This document shows, piece by piece, positions 43,062 through 52,272 of a DNA stretch of 64,000 bases. Position numbers and translations under genes: made by a program. The stretch is from Fusibacter paucivorans. GTDB taxonomy: Bacteria > Bacillota > Clostridia > Peptostreptococcales > Acidaminobacteraceae. Under the pieces are notes generated by a model that saw nothing but the letters and a program-made list of their open reading frames with translations, searched no databases and was not told the origin of the DNA. Where the stretch lies: NCBI RefSeq assembly GCF_018390735.1, contig NZ_JAHBCL010000001.1, positions 62,001-126,000 on the forward strand, read 5' to 3'. How positions within the stretch are numbered: the first letter of the stretch is position 1; every line of letters starts with the position of its first letter.

Positions 43062-44315
43062 TTAGAAGATCCGGTAAATACCAAGTCCGGCCATCGCTGT
43101 CAGGAACAGGACACCTGCCACTGCCACGGCAAACATCTTGATAAACAGGTCATTCTGCTCTTCTTCTGAAACGTGTGTATTGGCAACATAAGATGCCAGT
43201 GCCAAGGCACCACCTGTCGAAACAGGGCTAAGACCTGCCGTATGCGCTGTAATGGTAATCGCAGAAATCAGATCGACAGGGCTGACATTACCGCCAATAT
43301 TGGCAATGATATCTGATACCGTCGGAATGAGCGTTGGCATGACGACACCTGATGTCGAACTGAACCATGACATAATGCCGCCGGTGAGACCAATAATCGG
43401 CGATGCCGTCTTCTCATTCATAAACTGTGCAAGGAAGGCAGAGAGCATTTTGATTCCTTCAAGCTGAATGACGACGCTCATGAGAACCCCAACACCTGTT
43501 ACGAGCAGCAAGGTTCCCCACGGAATGTTGGTAATTGCCTCTTTCTCTTTTGCCACCTTGAGGAAGGATAATACGGCAGCAACCAAGAATGCTGCAAGAC
43601 CAACATTAATCTCAAAGAACATAACAGAAATCACCATAACGCCAATACCAACGAGTGTAATCGCCTGATTGCGGTTGAATTTTGGCAGTTCATTTAGTTT
43701 GATAGGTGATTCAACGTTTATTTTGTAACCTTTTAGAACAATGTACAAAACAATTGCATAAAGTGTTTCACCTAAGAGTGAGTTAAAGAAATACGGCATA
43801 TCAATACCGGTGATTCCCTGTTCAGCCGCCAGTGTAATCCCGATGATTCCCGTTGGTGCAATTGGCGATATCCCGCCTGCCGCTGCACCTAAGATCCCCA
43901 TCGGCGCCAGCAAAAGCGGCGACACGCCCATCTCTGCTGCAAGCGCCATGGTAAAGACGGCCATCAGTGCCATGACCGGAATGGTTCCCGGCCCGATTGC
44001 CGATAAAAACACTGCCAAAACATAAATAACCAGCGGAATGAGATTGGTGCGTTTCCCTGCCAGTGCGACAGCTTTTTTAGCGAAAAGTTCCAAGGTTCCG
44101 TTCACTTGTGCGATGCTGAAAAGATACGTAACGCCTAAGAGCATGACAAACAGTTTGCCGCTGAACCCCGCGATAATCGTCTTATCTGGAATGCCGCCGA
44201 TTCGTCCGATAACAAGTGCCAGACCCATTGCGACAAGACCCGTATTCATTTTTCTGAAGAAACCCAGCGCAATTGCGACCAATAAAAAGATTAATGATAA
44301 TCCACCCAAGTTCAT
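43062..44315 (-). CDS. MatC-type dicarboxylate carrier
   Basis: A 417-residue membrane protein with about twelve helices. The N-terminal half matches the MatC family: GFFRKMNTGLVAMGLALVIG, IGPGTIPVMALMAVFTMALA and GISPIAPTGIIGITLA. The second half repeats the fold with SWFSSTSGVVMPTLIPT. It probably imports the dicarboxylate broken down by the downstream genes. It is the first gene of the sigma-54 operon; GAGGAGG precedes the ATG. Confidence 0.87.
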   Translation of the reverse strand: MNLGGLSLIFLLVAIALGFFRKMNTGLVAMGLALVIGRIGGIPDKTIIAGFSGKLFVMLLGVTYLFSIAQVNGTLELFAKKAVALAGKRTNLIPLVIYVLAVFLSAIGPGTIPVMALMAVFTMALAAEMGVSPLLLAPMGILGAAAGGISPIAPTGIIGITLAAEQGITGIDMPYFFNSLLGETLYAIVLYIVLKGYKINVESPIKLNELPKFNRNQAITLVGIGVMVISVMFFEINVGLAAFLVAAVLSFLKVAKEKEAITNIPWGTLLLVTGVGVLMSVVIQLEGIKMLSAFLAQFMNEKTASPIIGLTGGIMSWFSSTSGVVMPTLIPTVSDIIANIGGNVSPVDLISAITITAHTAGLSPVSTGGALALASYVANTHVSEEEQNDLFIKMFAVAVAGVLFLTAMAGLGIYRIF

Positions 44316-44441
44316 TTTGTTTCCTCCTCTAATTTTTTAAGAAATAATCGACCGATATCATTGCGTGGCAACTAAAAATTTCTAATAACCCCTAAAAACC
44401 ATACCCCTTTCTTCAAAATTTTTATTGCCGCAACTATATAG

Positions 44442-44457
44442 TGCAAACCTCATGCCA
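44442..44457 (-). promoter_or_regulatory. Sigma-54 (-24/-12) promoter of the dicarboxylate operon
   Basis: The minus strand reads TGGCATGAGGTTTGCA, matching TGGCAY-N5-TTGCW with correct GG to GC spacing, about 130 nt upstream of the carrier gene. The gene just upstream encodes a sigma-54 activator, which supports function. Confidence 0.87.
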
Positions 44458-44493
44458 AAGTCAAAATCGTGACAAATAGCATGATTCGCTAAC

Positions 44494-44556
44494 AAAAAAA
44501 GAAACAATCGTTCACATATTAAACACTAATGTGAACGATTGTTTCTTTTTTAAACG
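44494..44556. terminator. Long inverted repeat/terminator behind the PrpR-like gene
   Basis: AAGAAACAATCGTTCACAT pairs with ATGTGAACGATTGTTTCTT, about 22 bp with flanking A/T tracts, around an 11-nt loop. It lies between the activator stop and the sigma-54 promoter. It probably ends the activator transcript and, as a palindrome near -60 to -110 of the promoter, might also bind the activator. Confidence 0.75.
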
Positions 44557-44572
44557 GTTCATCTTTAATTTT

Positions 44573-46486
44573 TTAAGTCTCCTGCTCTGCACGCATTGCT
44601 TTTAACTTTTTCCAAAGCGTCGTCCGACTAATCTCCAGTTTTTGGGCCAGGAGCGTCGCATTGCCGTCATACGCTGCATACATTTGTTCAAGTATCGACT
44701 GCTCCATGGCTCTAAGCGTCCCCTTACTGATTTGCAAAGCGTTGCCGTCTGTTTCCGTTAAAACGCGCCCTGAAACCTGACGTTTCTCCGGTTGATTGTT
44801 TTCAATAAAGTCTGCATAGATCGCATCAAGGCTCATGTGTTCACTGAGCAGTGAAATGCGTTCAACGAAGTTTTGGAGTTCTCTGACATTGCCTGGCCAA
44901 TAATAATTACGAAGTGCCGTAAGTATTTTTGGTGGAAGCGTCATGCGTCTCGGACACAGGAGTTCAATAAAGTAATTTAACAGCTTCTCTATATCGCCGC
45001 TTCGTTCCCTTAGGGGAATGGTATCCAGTTTCAGCACGTTTAACCGATAAAAGAGATCGCGTCGAAAAGTCCCCTGCTCCACCGCTTGAAGCAAGTCATT
45101 GTTCGCTGCCGCGATCACCCGCACGTTGATTTGAATGACCTGATTGGAACCTACCCGCCATATTTCCCTTTCCTGTAATACTCTGAGCAGGCTAGACTGT
45201 AAGCTCATTGGCATTGAGCCGATTTCATCGAGGAAAATCGTCCCCATATGCGCCAGTTCGAACATGCCCATCTTGCCGCCCTTTTTCGCCCCGGTAAACG
45301 CACCTTCGTCATACCCGAAGAGTTCGCTCTCCAGCAACTGCTCGGGTATGGACGAACAGTTCACGGCCACAAAAGGATATGCCTTGCGTTCACTTTCATT
45401 GTGAATGCCCTGTGCCAAAATCTCTTTGCCCGTACCGGATTCACCGGTAATCAGCACTGTAGAATCAGAAGTTGCATACATTCGGGCTTTTGCCAAAAGA
45501 TTTTGTACCATTTCACTTTCACCAATATAATTGTCAAAAGTATATTTGGCAACCAGTCCCTTTTTATAAATCTCAGAACGAATTTTCATCTCATAGGCTT
45601 GAATTTTGCCGACATCCTGAAATGTCGCCACAGCGCCTTCAATAGAATCCTTGACGATAATGGGAATGCGATTGGTGACAATGGTGTTATTCCGTACTTT
45701 CTGAATGGCGCCAATTTCAGATTCACCCGTTTTGATCACGTCAATCAGCCGCGTCGTCGGAATAAAATCATCCGCGCGATTGCCAATAATTTCAGTTGCC
45801 TTGATCCCCATAATCGTTTCAGCCGCTGGATTAAAAAAAGTAACAATGCCCTCGGGATCGGTGACGATGATGCCTTCATAGGAAAATGTCAGAATTTGAT
45901 TTAGGCGCTCCGCCTGCAAAATCTGGCGATGTGTCTGTCTGACGATTTCGACGGCATTATTGATAACCTGCCGTACTGTCTCCGGCGACGTCTGGAGCAG
46001 AACCCCCTCTACCCCTAAACTTTTGGCATAGGCAACCGTGGTAACGCCGCCGACGATAACTTCCGAACCGCTTTCAACGGCTCTTGCCACCATTTGCTCT
46101 GATTTAGACCGATCACTGTATTCCGACATGTACAGCAGTTCGATATTAAATGTTTCCGAAAGAAATTCATGATTAAACGGCAGTTTATCGTTGATAATCA
46201 AACCGACTTTTCTCGAGATTTTAATCGCTTCCCGCACGGCATATAAAACGTCAAAGGATGTAAAATCACAGTTAACCACCGGAATAGAAACACTGTTGGC
46301 AATATTCTTATAGGTAGCACCGCGACTGATCAGCACTTCGTACTTTTGCAGTTCCAGTTCCTTTGCCAATGCGGCGCCATTTTGAAACTGCCCCGGAAAG
46401 ACGTCGATCTTGACATCCATTTCAAGTGAAATATTTTTGACGAGATGCGACAGTTCTTCATAGGGCGCTATAAATGCAATCTTCAT
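44573..46486 (-). CDS. PrpR-type sigma-54-dependent activator
   Basis: A 637-residue protein. An N-terminal PrpR sensor domain (about 1-190) contains SRGATYKNIANSVSIPVVNC. A PAS domain (about 205-310) contains TFSYEGIIVTDPEGIVTFFN. The AAA+ domain (about 325-560) contains Walker A GESGTGKE, the sigma-54 contact loop GAFTGA and RLNVLKLDTIPLRERSGDIE. A C-terminal Fis-type helix-turn-helix contains LEISRTTLWKKLK. PrpR sensors bind small organic acids. Start at 46486 (AGAGGA 6 nt upstream) is better placed than the ATG at 46492. It should activate the operon behind 44442. Confidence 0.92.
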   Translation of the reverse strand: MKIAFIAPYEELSHLVKNISLEMDVKIDVFPGQFQNGAALAKELELQKYEVLISRGATYKNIANSVSIPVVNCDFTSFDVLYAVREAIKISRKVGLIINDKLPFNHEFLSETFNIELLYMSEYSDRSKSEQMVARAVESGSEVIVGGVTTVAYAKSLGVEGVLLQTSPETVRQVINNAVEIVRQTHRQILQAERLNQILTFSYEGIIVTDPEGIVTFFNPAAETIMGIKATEIIGNRADDFIPTTRLIDVIKTGESEIGAIQKVRNNTIVTNRIPIIVKDSIEGAVATFQDVGKIQAYEMKIRSEIYKKGLVAKYTFDNYIGESEMVQNLLAKARMYATSDSTVLITGESGTGKEILAQGIHNESERKAYPFVAVNCSSIPEQLLESELFGYDEGAFTGAKKGGKMGMFELAHMGTIFLDEIGSMPMSLQSSLLRVLQEREIWRVGSNQVIQINVRVIAAANNDLLQAVEQGTFRRDLFYRLNVLKLDTIPLRERSGDIEKLLNYFIELLCPRRMTLPPKILTALRNYYWPGNVRELQNFVERISLLSEHMSLDAIYADFIENNQPEKRQVSGRVLTETDGNALQISKGTLRAMEQSILEQMYAAYDGNATLLAQKLEISRTTLWKKLKAMRAEQET

Positions 46487-46499
46487 GGCCATCCTCTGT

Positions 46500-47030
46500 C
46501 TACTTGGGATTGTTGCTGAAAAGGTTTAAAACGTCGGTAATGGGCATGAGCTTCGCGTAACGGTCACGCCAAATCGCCTCATTAAAAAAGGTTTTAATCT
46601 TTTCGCCTGATAGATAATCATTATCAAGTGTACTGTTGCAATCCTCCGGGACAATGATCTGGTATTCTAAATCAAAAGCGCTCCTGAGTGTCGCATCAAC
46701 GCAATATTCTGTCTGTAGGCCAACAATGGCAATCGTCTGAACCGCTTTTTCATCTAGATACGCTTTCAGTGACGTGTGATGGAAAGCACTGTTAAACGTC
46801 TTTTCAAATATGCGTTCGTCTGCCAGCGGCGCAATGGCATCATCAATCTGCCAACCCTCAGCGCCAATCGCCAAATCACTTTCAGGTTCATTGTGACGAA
46901 TGTAAATCACTTCGACATTTTTTGCTCTTGCCCCTGCAATCAGGGCTTTAAGCCTCTCGATAAACGCTTCTGCGTCATATGGCTTTTCTGCCATAAGCGC
47001 CTTTTGAACATCTACAACCAATAAAATCAT
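46500..47030 (-). CDS. Isochorismatase-family cysteine hydrolase
   Basis: A 176-residue hydrolase with the Asp-Lys-Cys triad in LLVVDVQKA, FEKTFNSAF and LQTEYCVDATLRSA. The family includes nicotinamidases, N-carbamoylsarcosine amidases and maleamate amidohydrolases. It is 13 nt upstream of the PrpR-like gene, in its transcript. Start at 47030 (GGAGG 6 nt upstream). If it is a maleamate-type amidase, maleate would be a reasonable substrate for the downstream LeuCD-type enzyme; this is speculative. Confidence 0.87.
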   Translation of the reverse strand: MILLVVDVQKALMAEKPYDAEAFIERLKALIAGARAKNVEVIYIRHNEPESDLAIGAEGWQIDDAIAPLADERIFEKTFNSAFHHTSLKAYLDEKAVQTIAIVGLQTEYCVDATLRSAFDLEYQIIVPEDCNSTLDNDYLSGEKIKTFFNEAIWRDRYAKLMPITDVLNLFSNNPK

Positions 47031-47187
47031 CACGAACCTCCACATCTGTCTATCCTTGAGAAAATTGCGTCATTTACATTTTAATCCTTTCACCACAATA
47101 TCGAAATCGACGAAAAATCAATCTCGTGTGGTAAAGATTTGACGAATGGTAATGATACAATTTCCTTACTCATAAAGTTTTCACTTA

Positions 47188-47769
47188 TCACACTTGATCA
47201 TTTGTCAGCATCAGCGCATAAATTTTGCGAACCGTATTCACATTTCGCACCGTCATTTTTTTATAAAGTGCCGTTCCCACGACTTTTGTCATGCCGCTTC
47301 GCGTGGCATTTTCTCTCAACACTGACCAAAAGATCGCTTCTTTGATGATGTATACCGTATCAATGCCGCCTACGATTTTTAACTTTGACCGCAGTTCTGC
47401 CTCTGATATCAGCTCCCATAAAAACATGACGTCACTTTTCATGGCATCATCGTTCTGCCATGCGTCCGGTAGCGTCTCCATCACGGCTGTCATCGCATTC
47501 ATGTCGAGAACGAGCACTTTGATGGCAAGCCCGAAATCCCTTTCGATCACTGCTTCAAGTTTCTGTGAAAGAACGTCTGCGGCAGTCTCTGGCATCTTCT
47601 CAGGTGCCGTTTGTTCCCCTGCATGCCACTGAAAAATAATATTGCCCGAATTAATGTAGGTCACAACATGGGTCATGCCAACGCTTTCAAAGGATTCTTT
47701 CAGTTTCGGCATTGCGATTTTGTTTTTGCCGCCAACGTTAATACCGCGCAGCAATGCTGTATAAACCAT
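47188..47769 (-). CDS. DUF1697 family protein
   Basis: A 193-residue protein with the conserved DUF1697 start YTALLRGINVGGKNKIAMPK, YINSGNIIFQ, and the C-terminal TRSGMTKVVGTALYKKMTVR. The function is unknown. It lies 14 nt after the PucR-type regulator and is probably co-transcribed. Start at 47769. Confidence 0.9.
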   Translation of the reverse strand: MVYTALLRGINVGGKNKIAMPKLKESFESVGMTHVVTYINSGNIIFQWHAGEQTAPEKMPETAADVLSQKLEAVIERDFGLAIKVLVLDMNAMTAVMETLPDAWQNDDAMKSDVMFLWELISEAELRSKLKIVGGIDTVYIIKEAIFWSVLRENATRSGMTKVVGTALYKKMTVRNVNTVRKIYALMLTNDQV

Positions 47770-47783
47770 TTGTCACCGCCTTT

Positions 47784-49334
47784 TTAATCAATCCCATTCT
47801 CCACAATCATACAGGAAAGCATTAGAAAATTCACTTCATTTTCAGACAATGTATTTAAATCCACATTTAGCATTTTTGCAATCTTCTGAATGCGGTATGC
47901 CAATGTATTGCGATGCAGAAAAAGCGCTTTTGCGGAAAGTGCCAAGTTGCGCCCATGTATCAAATAGTGGTATAGACTATGGATGAGCTCTCGGTCTCGT
48001 TCATCGCCCTTTTCCCATATTTCAAAAATTTTCGCATGACAAAAGCTTTTTAAGTGATCCTGCATTTTAAGCACTTGAATGATATGTGTTTGCTGACAGG
48101 CATCATAACACAATAAATGTCTATCTGTGTTTTCAATGCATTGGCTCATGGCAAAATGGCATTGGGGATGGTAGTATTTTAAATCGCTTAATTGCGAAAA
48201 TACCGTACTGACACCACAGTACATTTGCAGTTTTTTCAGTGTCGCCTCTATTTGAGCAACCGTCTCCGGGTTTCTAGTCTCGTAATCTTCATATCGGCAG
48301 ACCACGAAGATTGCCTCCGCATACTGCAGCACGACGCCTTTTGAAAATAGCTGCTTAATGTGTTTAAGATAGGGAAGTGCCCTCATTGGCGTATCAAAGG
48401 GAAAGTCACCTCTTATTGCCATAAGCTGAAAGTTATCCCCCGCTTTCCAAGCATAGGCTTTCAAATGATAACTGACGAGATCTGCATCAGCCTCGGCACC
48501 ATCCAAGAGTTTAACAAATAAAGCCGTTTCATTTTCAAATGCGAGTGCCGTCGCCTCGTTGTTTCGAAAATACAATTTTAATTTGTCCGCAATAACTTGA
48601 ATAATATCCAGTTGCCCTGCCGTAAATGGCTGATTAATATCCACAAGGCCAAGCGCGCCAAATGATTGATCGCCAATTTTTATCTGTGCCGTCACATAGG
48701 TGTGCGTTTCATCGTTAATCGTGTAAAAAACCGTTGGGTGCCGATCATTTGACGTATGCCGTGCAATTTCCTGCTGTTCCCGCTGTGTGTAAAAATCAAG
48801 GAGTGCAGACTGCTCCGATTCTATTCGCTCCCAAATCGTCCCCGTGATTGGCCCATCAAAGCGTCCGGCTCTTGTAATAAAGGTTAGGTTATTATCGAAC
48901 ATGGCAATTGGATTCGTAAGTTTTTCCGACGCCGTTTTTAAAATGGCCACAATATTTTGTCGATGTAAAATATGCATCAGAAGTGCATGCTCCCATCGTT
49001 CGAATGATAAAATCGTATGCATCAGCAGATGGCAAATGCGCTCAGCTGTTCGGTCATCTGTTCCGTCGCCCTCTATACTGATTAAAACACGCATTCCGTC
49101 AAAGGGCATCGATTCTGTCAGCAACCCAATAAAGACGAGTTTTGTTGGCAACGTTCCTTCAAAATTGTCAACCATCTCTTTAGTCGCAACATATAAACAG
49201 GCTTCATCCTGCACATCACTCGCTTCCCATAGCATACAAACGCGTTCAATGCCATCATCAGTTGATACAGTTTGATGAAGTTTAGGATCAAATGATGCTA
49301 ACGTATCTAACAGCATATTCAGTGTGCACTGCAC
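47784..49334 (-). CDS. PucR/CdaR-family transcriptional regulator
   Basis: A 516-residue regulator. An N-terminal PucR-like region and a GAF-like segment around 130-250 (NPIAMFDNNLTFITRAGRFD) precede a C-terminal PucR helix-turn-helix: LIHGRNLALSAKALFLHRNT and LAYRIQKIAKMLNVDLN. It is divergent from the GcvT/LigM-like gene at 49651, the likely target. The frame starts with GTG at 49334 (GGGAGG 11 nt upstream); an ATG at 49316 is the alternative. Confidence 0.88.
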   Translation of the reverse strand: MQCTLNMLLDTLASFDPKLHQTVSTDDGIERVCMLWEASDVQDEACLYVATKEMVDNFEGTLPTKLVFIGLLTESMPFDGMRVLISIEGDGTDDRTAERICHLLMHTILSFERWEHALLMHILHRQNIVAILKTASEKLTNPIAMFDNNLTFITRAGRFDGPITGTIWERIESEQSALLDFYTQREQQEIARHTSNDRHPTVFYTINDETHTYVTAQIKIGDQSFGALGLVDINQPFTAGQLDIIQVIADKLKLYFRNNEATALAFENETALFVKLLDGAEADADLVSYHLKAYAWKAGDNFQLMAIRGDFPFDTPMRALPYLKHIKQLFSKGVVLQYAEAIFVVCRYEDYETRNPETVAQIEATLKKLQMYCGVSTVFSQLSDLKYYHPQCHFAMSQCIENTDRHLLCYDACQQTHIIQVLKMQDHLKSFCHAKIFEIWEKGDERDRELIHSLYHYLIHGRNLALSAKALFLHRNTLAYRIQKIAKMLNVDLNTLSENEVNFLMLSCMIVENGID

Positions 49335-49650
49335 TTTTTCACCATCCTCCCCACATAGGAAATTGCATCATAGGCTTTTGAAAATTCTTCACCCTAATAT
49401 GTTGAATACCTGTAGCCATACATATTGTCGTGAAAAGGTCAAAATTTTAATCATGTTATTCCCTCATGTATCTCTATCTGTACAATTATGCCGAAAAAAA
49501 CCTTATATTTCTCATTTTATAGCTAATGACAGTTCCAAGCAAACGTTATATTGTTAAATTAAGCGAGATGCATCTTACCAAACGGCTAAATATATTCGTT
49601 TTCAACGATTGTGAACATGAAAAATATTTACAAGGAGGTATTATTAGATA
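49335..49650. other. Divergent control region between PucR regulator and GcvT-like gene
   Basis: AT-rich, 316 nt. It must hold both promoters, but I cannot place a convincing -35/-10 pair. GGAGG at 49636-49640 lies 10-12 nt before the plus-strand ATG. No reading frame or terminator is seen. Confidence 0.5.
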
Positions 49651-51063
49651 ATGGACGCACAAAAACAAAACAGTCAATATCAAATAAAAACAGAATCCGA
49701 AGCACCTGGATTGTACAGCCTTTACAGCCCTGCCCTCGAATCCGCAACGCTGCTGTTTCAAATGGCGCCGGGATTATTAATCCCATATGAATTTGGCGGC
49801 GTCAAACATGAAATTGACGGTTATCGAAAGAGCGCTTGGATTGGTACAACTCTGATGATCAGTCCCATTTATGATGTCTATGGCCCGGATGCCGTTAAAT
49901 TTTTAAACAGCATCTGCATCAACGACTTTACAAAACTTACCACAAAGGGTTTAAGGCATGCCGTTATTTGTAACGAGAGCGGTCAAGTACTGACAGACGG
50001 TGTCGTCATCAGAATTGCTGAAGACCGTTATCGAACTTATTGGCTCAATCCGCCAATTGATTTTTTACTAAAAGAAAGCGGCATGGATGTCTATGGTGAA
50101 GATGTAACGGGAACCGAATACTTCATTCAGATCGCAGGCGAAAAATCGCTTGAAATCTTAGAAGATGCTTTTGAAGCTGATCTTCATGATATTAAATTTG
50201 CAACACATCGAAAAGCGATGATGGGGGACAAAGCCGTTGAAGTCGTTCGTCTGGGCATGTCCGGCAATCTCTCTTATGAAGTTCACGGTCCAATGAATGA
50301 GTTCGATGAAGTTTACCGAAAAATATGGGCCAGCGGCGAAAAATACGGCGCTACAAAATTAGGCCTTCACGCTTATAATCTCTTCAATCATACAGAAGCC
50401 GGCTTCCCAAACATCAACCTGCACTATCCGCTCCCTTGGTTCGAAACCAGTGAAGCCATGACAAAATACATGTACGAAAATCCTCAGTATTCTATGTATA
50501 ATATTAATCGAAAACTGCTTGGCAGCGTCGGCGATGACCTCCAATCACGCTTTGTAACCCCCTATGATGTCGGCTGGGGCTTCTTAGTGAAATTTAATCA
50601 TGATTTCACAGGCCGTGAAGCACTGGAAAAAATTGCGCAAAATCCGCCTAGAACCGCTGTGACACTCGAATGGCATGCAGATGATATCGGCGCCGTATAT
50701 GCCACCATGTTCAAGCCTGGTGAAGCACCTTGCGATAATATCGCACCAGAATCAGACGTTGACGTCAATTCAAATGCCTTTTTTAGTGAATACGCATACC
50801 GTGCAGACCGCGTGCAGCATGACGGACAAGATATTGGAATCAGTTCAGGCAGAATAGTCTCCTACCACTATAACAGTATGATTTCGCTGGGCTTTATTGA
50901 TCCAAAGTTTGCCGAAGAAGGAACAGAACTGACACTGATCTGGGGAACGCCGGGTACAAAGCAAATGAACATCCGTGTCAAAGTCGCAAAAATGCCATAC
51001 AATGCCGATTTTATCAGAAATGAAAATAAAGACGTTTCAGAAATTCCGCATTATCAAAAGTAA
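49651..51063 (+). CDS. GcvT-family tetrahydrofolate methyltransferase (LigM/DmdA-like demethylase)
   Basis: A 470-residue protein of the aminomethyltransferase fold: RKSAWIGTTLMISPIYDVYG, ITVELWH-type body, GMSGNLSYEVHGPMNEFDEV and GWGFLVKFNHDFTGREAL. It is longer than GcvT (~365 residues) and close in size to vanillate O-demethylase LigM (~470). Other GcvP/GcvH genes are absent, so it probably moves a methyl group from an O-, S- or N-methylated compound to tetrahydrofolate. Divergent from a PucR-type regulator. A plus-strand terminator follows. Confidence 0.8.
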   Translation: MDAQKQNSQYQIKTESEAPGLYSLYSPALESATLLFQMAPGLLIPYEFGGVKHEIDGYRKSAWIGTTLMISPIYDVYGPDAVKFLNSICINDFTKLTTKGLRHAVICNESGQVLTDGVVIRIAEDRYRTYWLNPPIDFLLKESGMDVYGEDVTGTEYFIQIAGEKSLEILEDAFEADLHDIKFATHRKAMMGDKAVEVVRLGMSGNLSYEVHGPMNEFDEVYRKIWASGEKYGATKLGLHAYNLFNHTEAGFPNINLHYPLPWFETSEAMTKYMYENPQYSMYNINRKLLGSVGDDLQSRFVTPYDVGWGFLVKFNHDFTGREALEKIAQNPPRTAVTLEWHADDIGAVYATMFKPGEAPCDNIAPESDVDVNSNAFFSEYAYRADRVQHDGQDIGISSGRIVSYHYNSMISLGFIDPKFAEEGTELTLIWGTPGTKQMNIRVKVAKMPYNADFIRNENKDVSEIPHYQK

Positions 51064-51135
51064 CCATTGCTTCAAACCCTTCACGAAATGCACGCTTCAC
51101 CGTACAAAGTACAATTGACCTTTAATGAATACAGC

Positions 51136-51183
51136 ATCGCCCGAAAACAGATTAATCAATCAGCTTTCGGGCGATTTTCTTTT
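51136..51183 (+). terminator. Terminator of the GcvT-like gene
   Basis: ATCGCCCGAAA pairs with TTTCGGGCGAT (51136-51146 with 51165-51175), followed by TTTTCTTTT. Confidence 0.9.
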
Positions 51184-51221
51184 ATGTCAGTTCTTCATTT
51201 AAATTGCCATTGGCGCTTCGC

Positions 51222-51341
51222 TTTTATTTTAGCTTTTATTTTAGCGTTTACTTTAGCTTTACTTATGCCTTTACTTATGCCTTTACTTCAGCCTTCACAT
51301 TAGCTTTCACTTCAGCTTTTGCCTCCGTTTTTACTTTTGCT
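51222..51341. repeat. About ten degenerate tandem 12-nt units
   Basis: Units such as TTTTATTTTAGC (twice), GTTTACTTTAGC, TTTACTTATGCC (twice) and TTCACTTCAGCT run head to tail between two convergent genes. Confidence 0.85.
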
Positions 51342-51346
51342 TTAAT

Positions 51347-52000
51347 TTACGGCACCATTACCGCATCTGCCATAGCCGCATACTTTTCATCAAGTGCGAT
51401 GTGGCTTTGAAGCTGCGCAATCACCTCGTCAAGCGCATTCTGTACAGCCGCCTCATCGACCGTTTCAGCTGTCAAGAGCGCCCTCAAAGTATCGCGCAGA
51501 GCATCGTTAATGGTTTTATCTGCTTCAAGCGCCTCGCGTTTTTCATCGAAAATCGCTTTAAGCGATTCACGTGTTTCAGCACCTGCGCCTCGAAGGTCCT
51601 CTATTGCAGCGCGTGCTGCTTCACGGTCCATTTCGCCTGAGAGCAGCGCGTCAACAATCTTTTGATACGCTTGCTTTTCTGCCGCCATGGCCGTTTCTCT
51701 CAGTGCATCTCGCGATTCGTGGAATGCCTTATGTTCTGCTTCAAGTGCTGTATAGGTATCCAGCGCCTCAGGGTAGTATGTTTCAAATGCTTCTGTCAGC
51801 ACTTGTATTCTTCTTTCACCATCTGCCTTCCGCCTGACTTCAATTGTGCGGTCATCTCCCGGTCTTTCACCATCAAATTGCTCAATGCGCGGCCTTTCCG
51901 GGCGCAAAGGCGCATTGTCTGCCGTTTCTTCTGTTCCTGCAAAGACTGCCCCGCTGAGCAGTGTCGTCGTCACCAAGCCGAGTATTAATAATTTTTTCAT
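51347..52000 (-). CDS. Secreted helical protein with Spy/CpxP-like character
   Basis: A 217-residue protein with a signal peptide (MKKLLILGLVTTTLLSGAVF, cleavage probably after AFA at ~21). The acidic/basic mature part is rich in Glu, Arg, Ala and Asp and strongly helical, for example LRETAMAAEKQAYQKIVDAL. I recognise no exact family; composition and helix spacing recall LTxxQ/Spy-type chaperones. It is divergent from a response regulator-histidine kinase pair, so it could be its target or signal modulator. Start at 52000 with GAGGAGG upstream. Confidence 0.72.
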   Translation of the reverse strand: MKKLLILGLVTTTLLSGAVFAGTEETADNAPLRPERPRIEQFDGERPGDDRTIEVRRKADGERRIQVLTEAFETYYPEALDTYTALEAEHKAFHESRDALRETAMAAEKQAYQKIVDALLSGEMDREAARAAIEDLRGAGAETRESLKAIFDEKREALEADKTINDALRDTLRALLTAETVDEAAVQNALDEVIAQLQSHIALDEKYAAMADAVMVP

Positions 52001-52272
52001 AAAAGCCTCCTCATCATTTTTTACACGCAGACCGTACCTACTTTCGATGTCGTCTACACCTTATCGTACATGTGCGTCAATCGGTGTATCAATCGTTGCG
52101 TCACTAGACATCTTGTTCCGCACTGTCATTGTCTACCATCATCATAAGCTGCAAATGTATGATGCCCATGGGAAAAGTGTGTAAAAAATGTATAATCTCT
52201 TTGGGATCGCGCTTGAAACATCAGTCCATAGCGTATAATAGAATTATAGAACCCAAAGAGAAGGAGTTGCGC

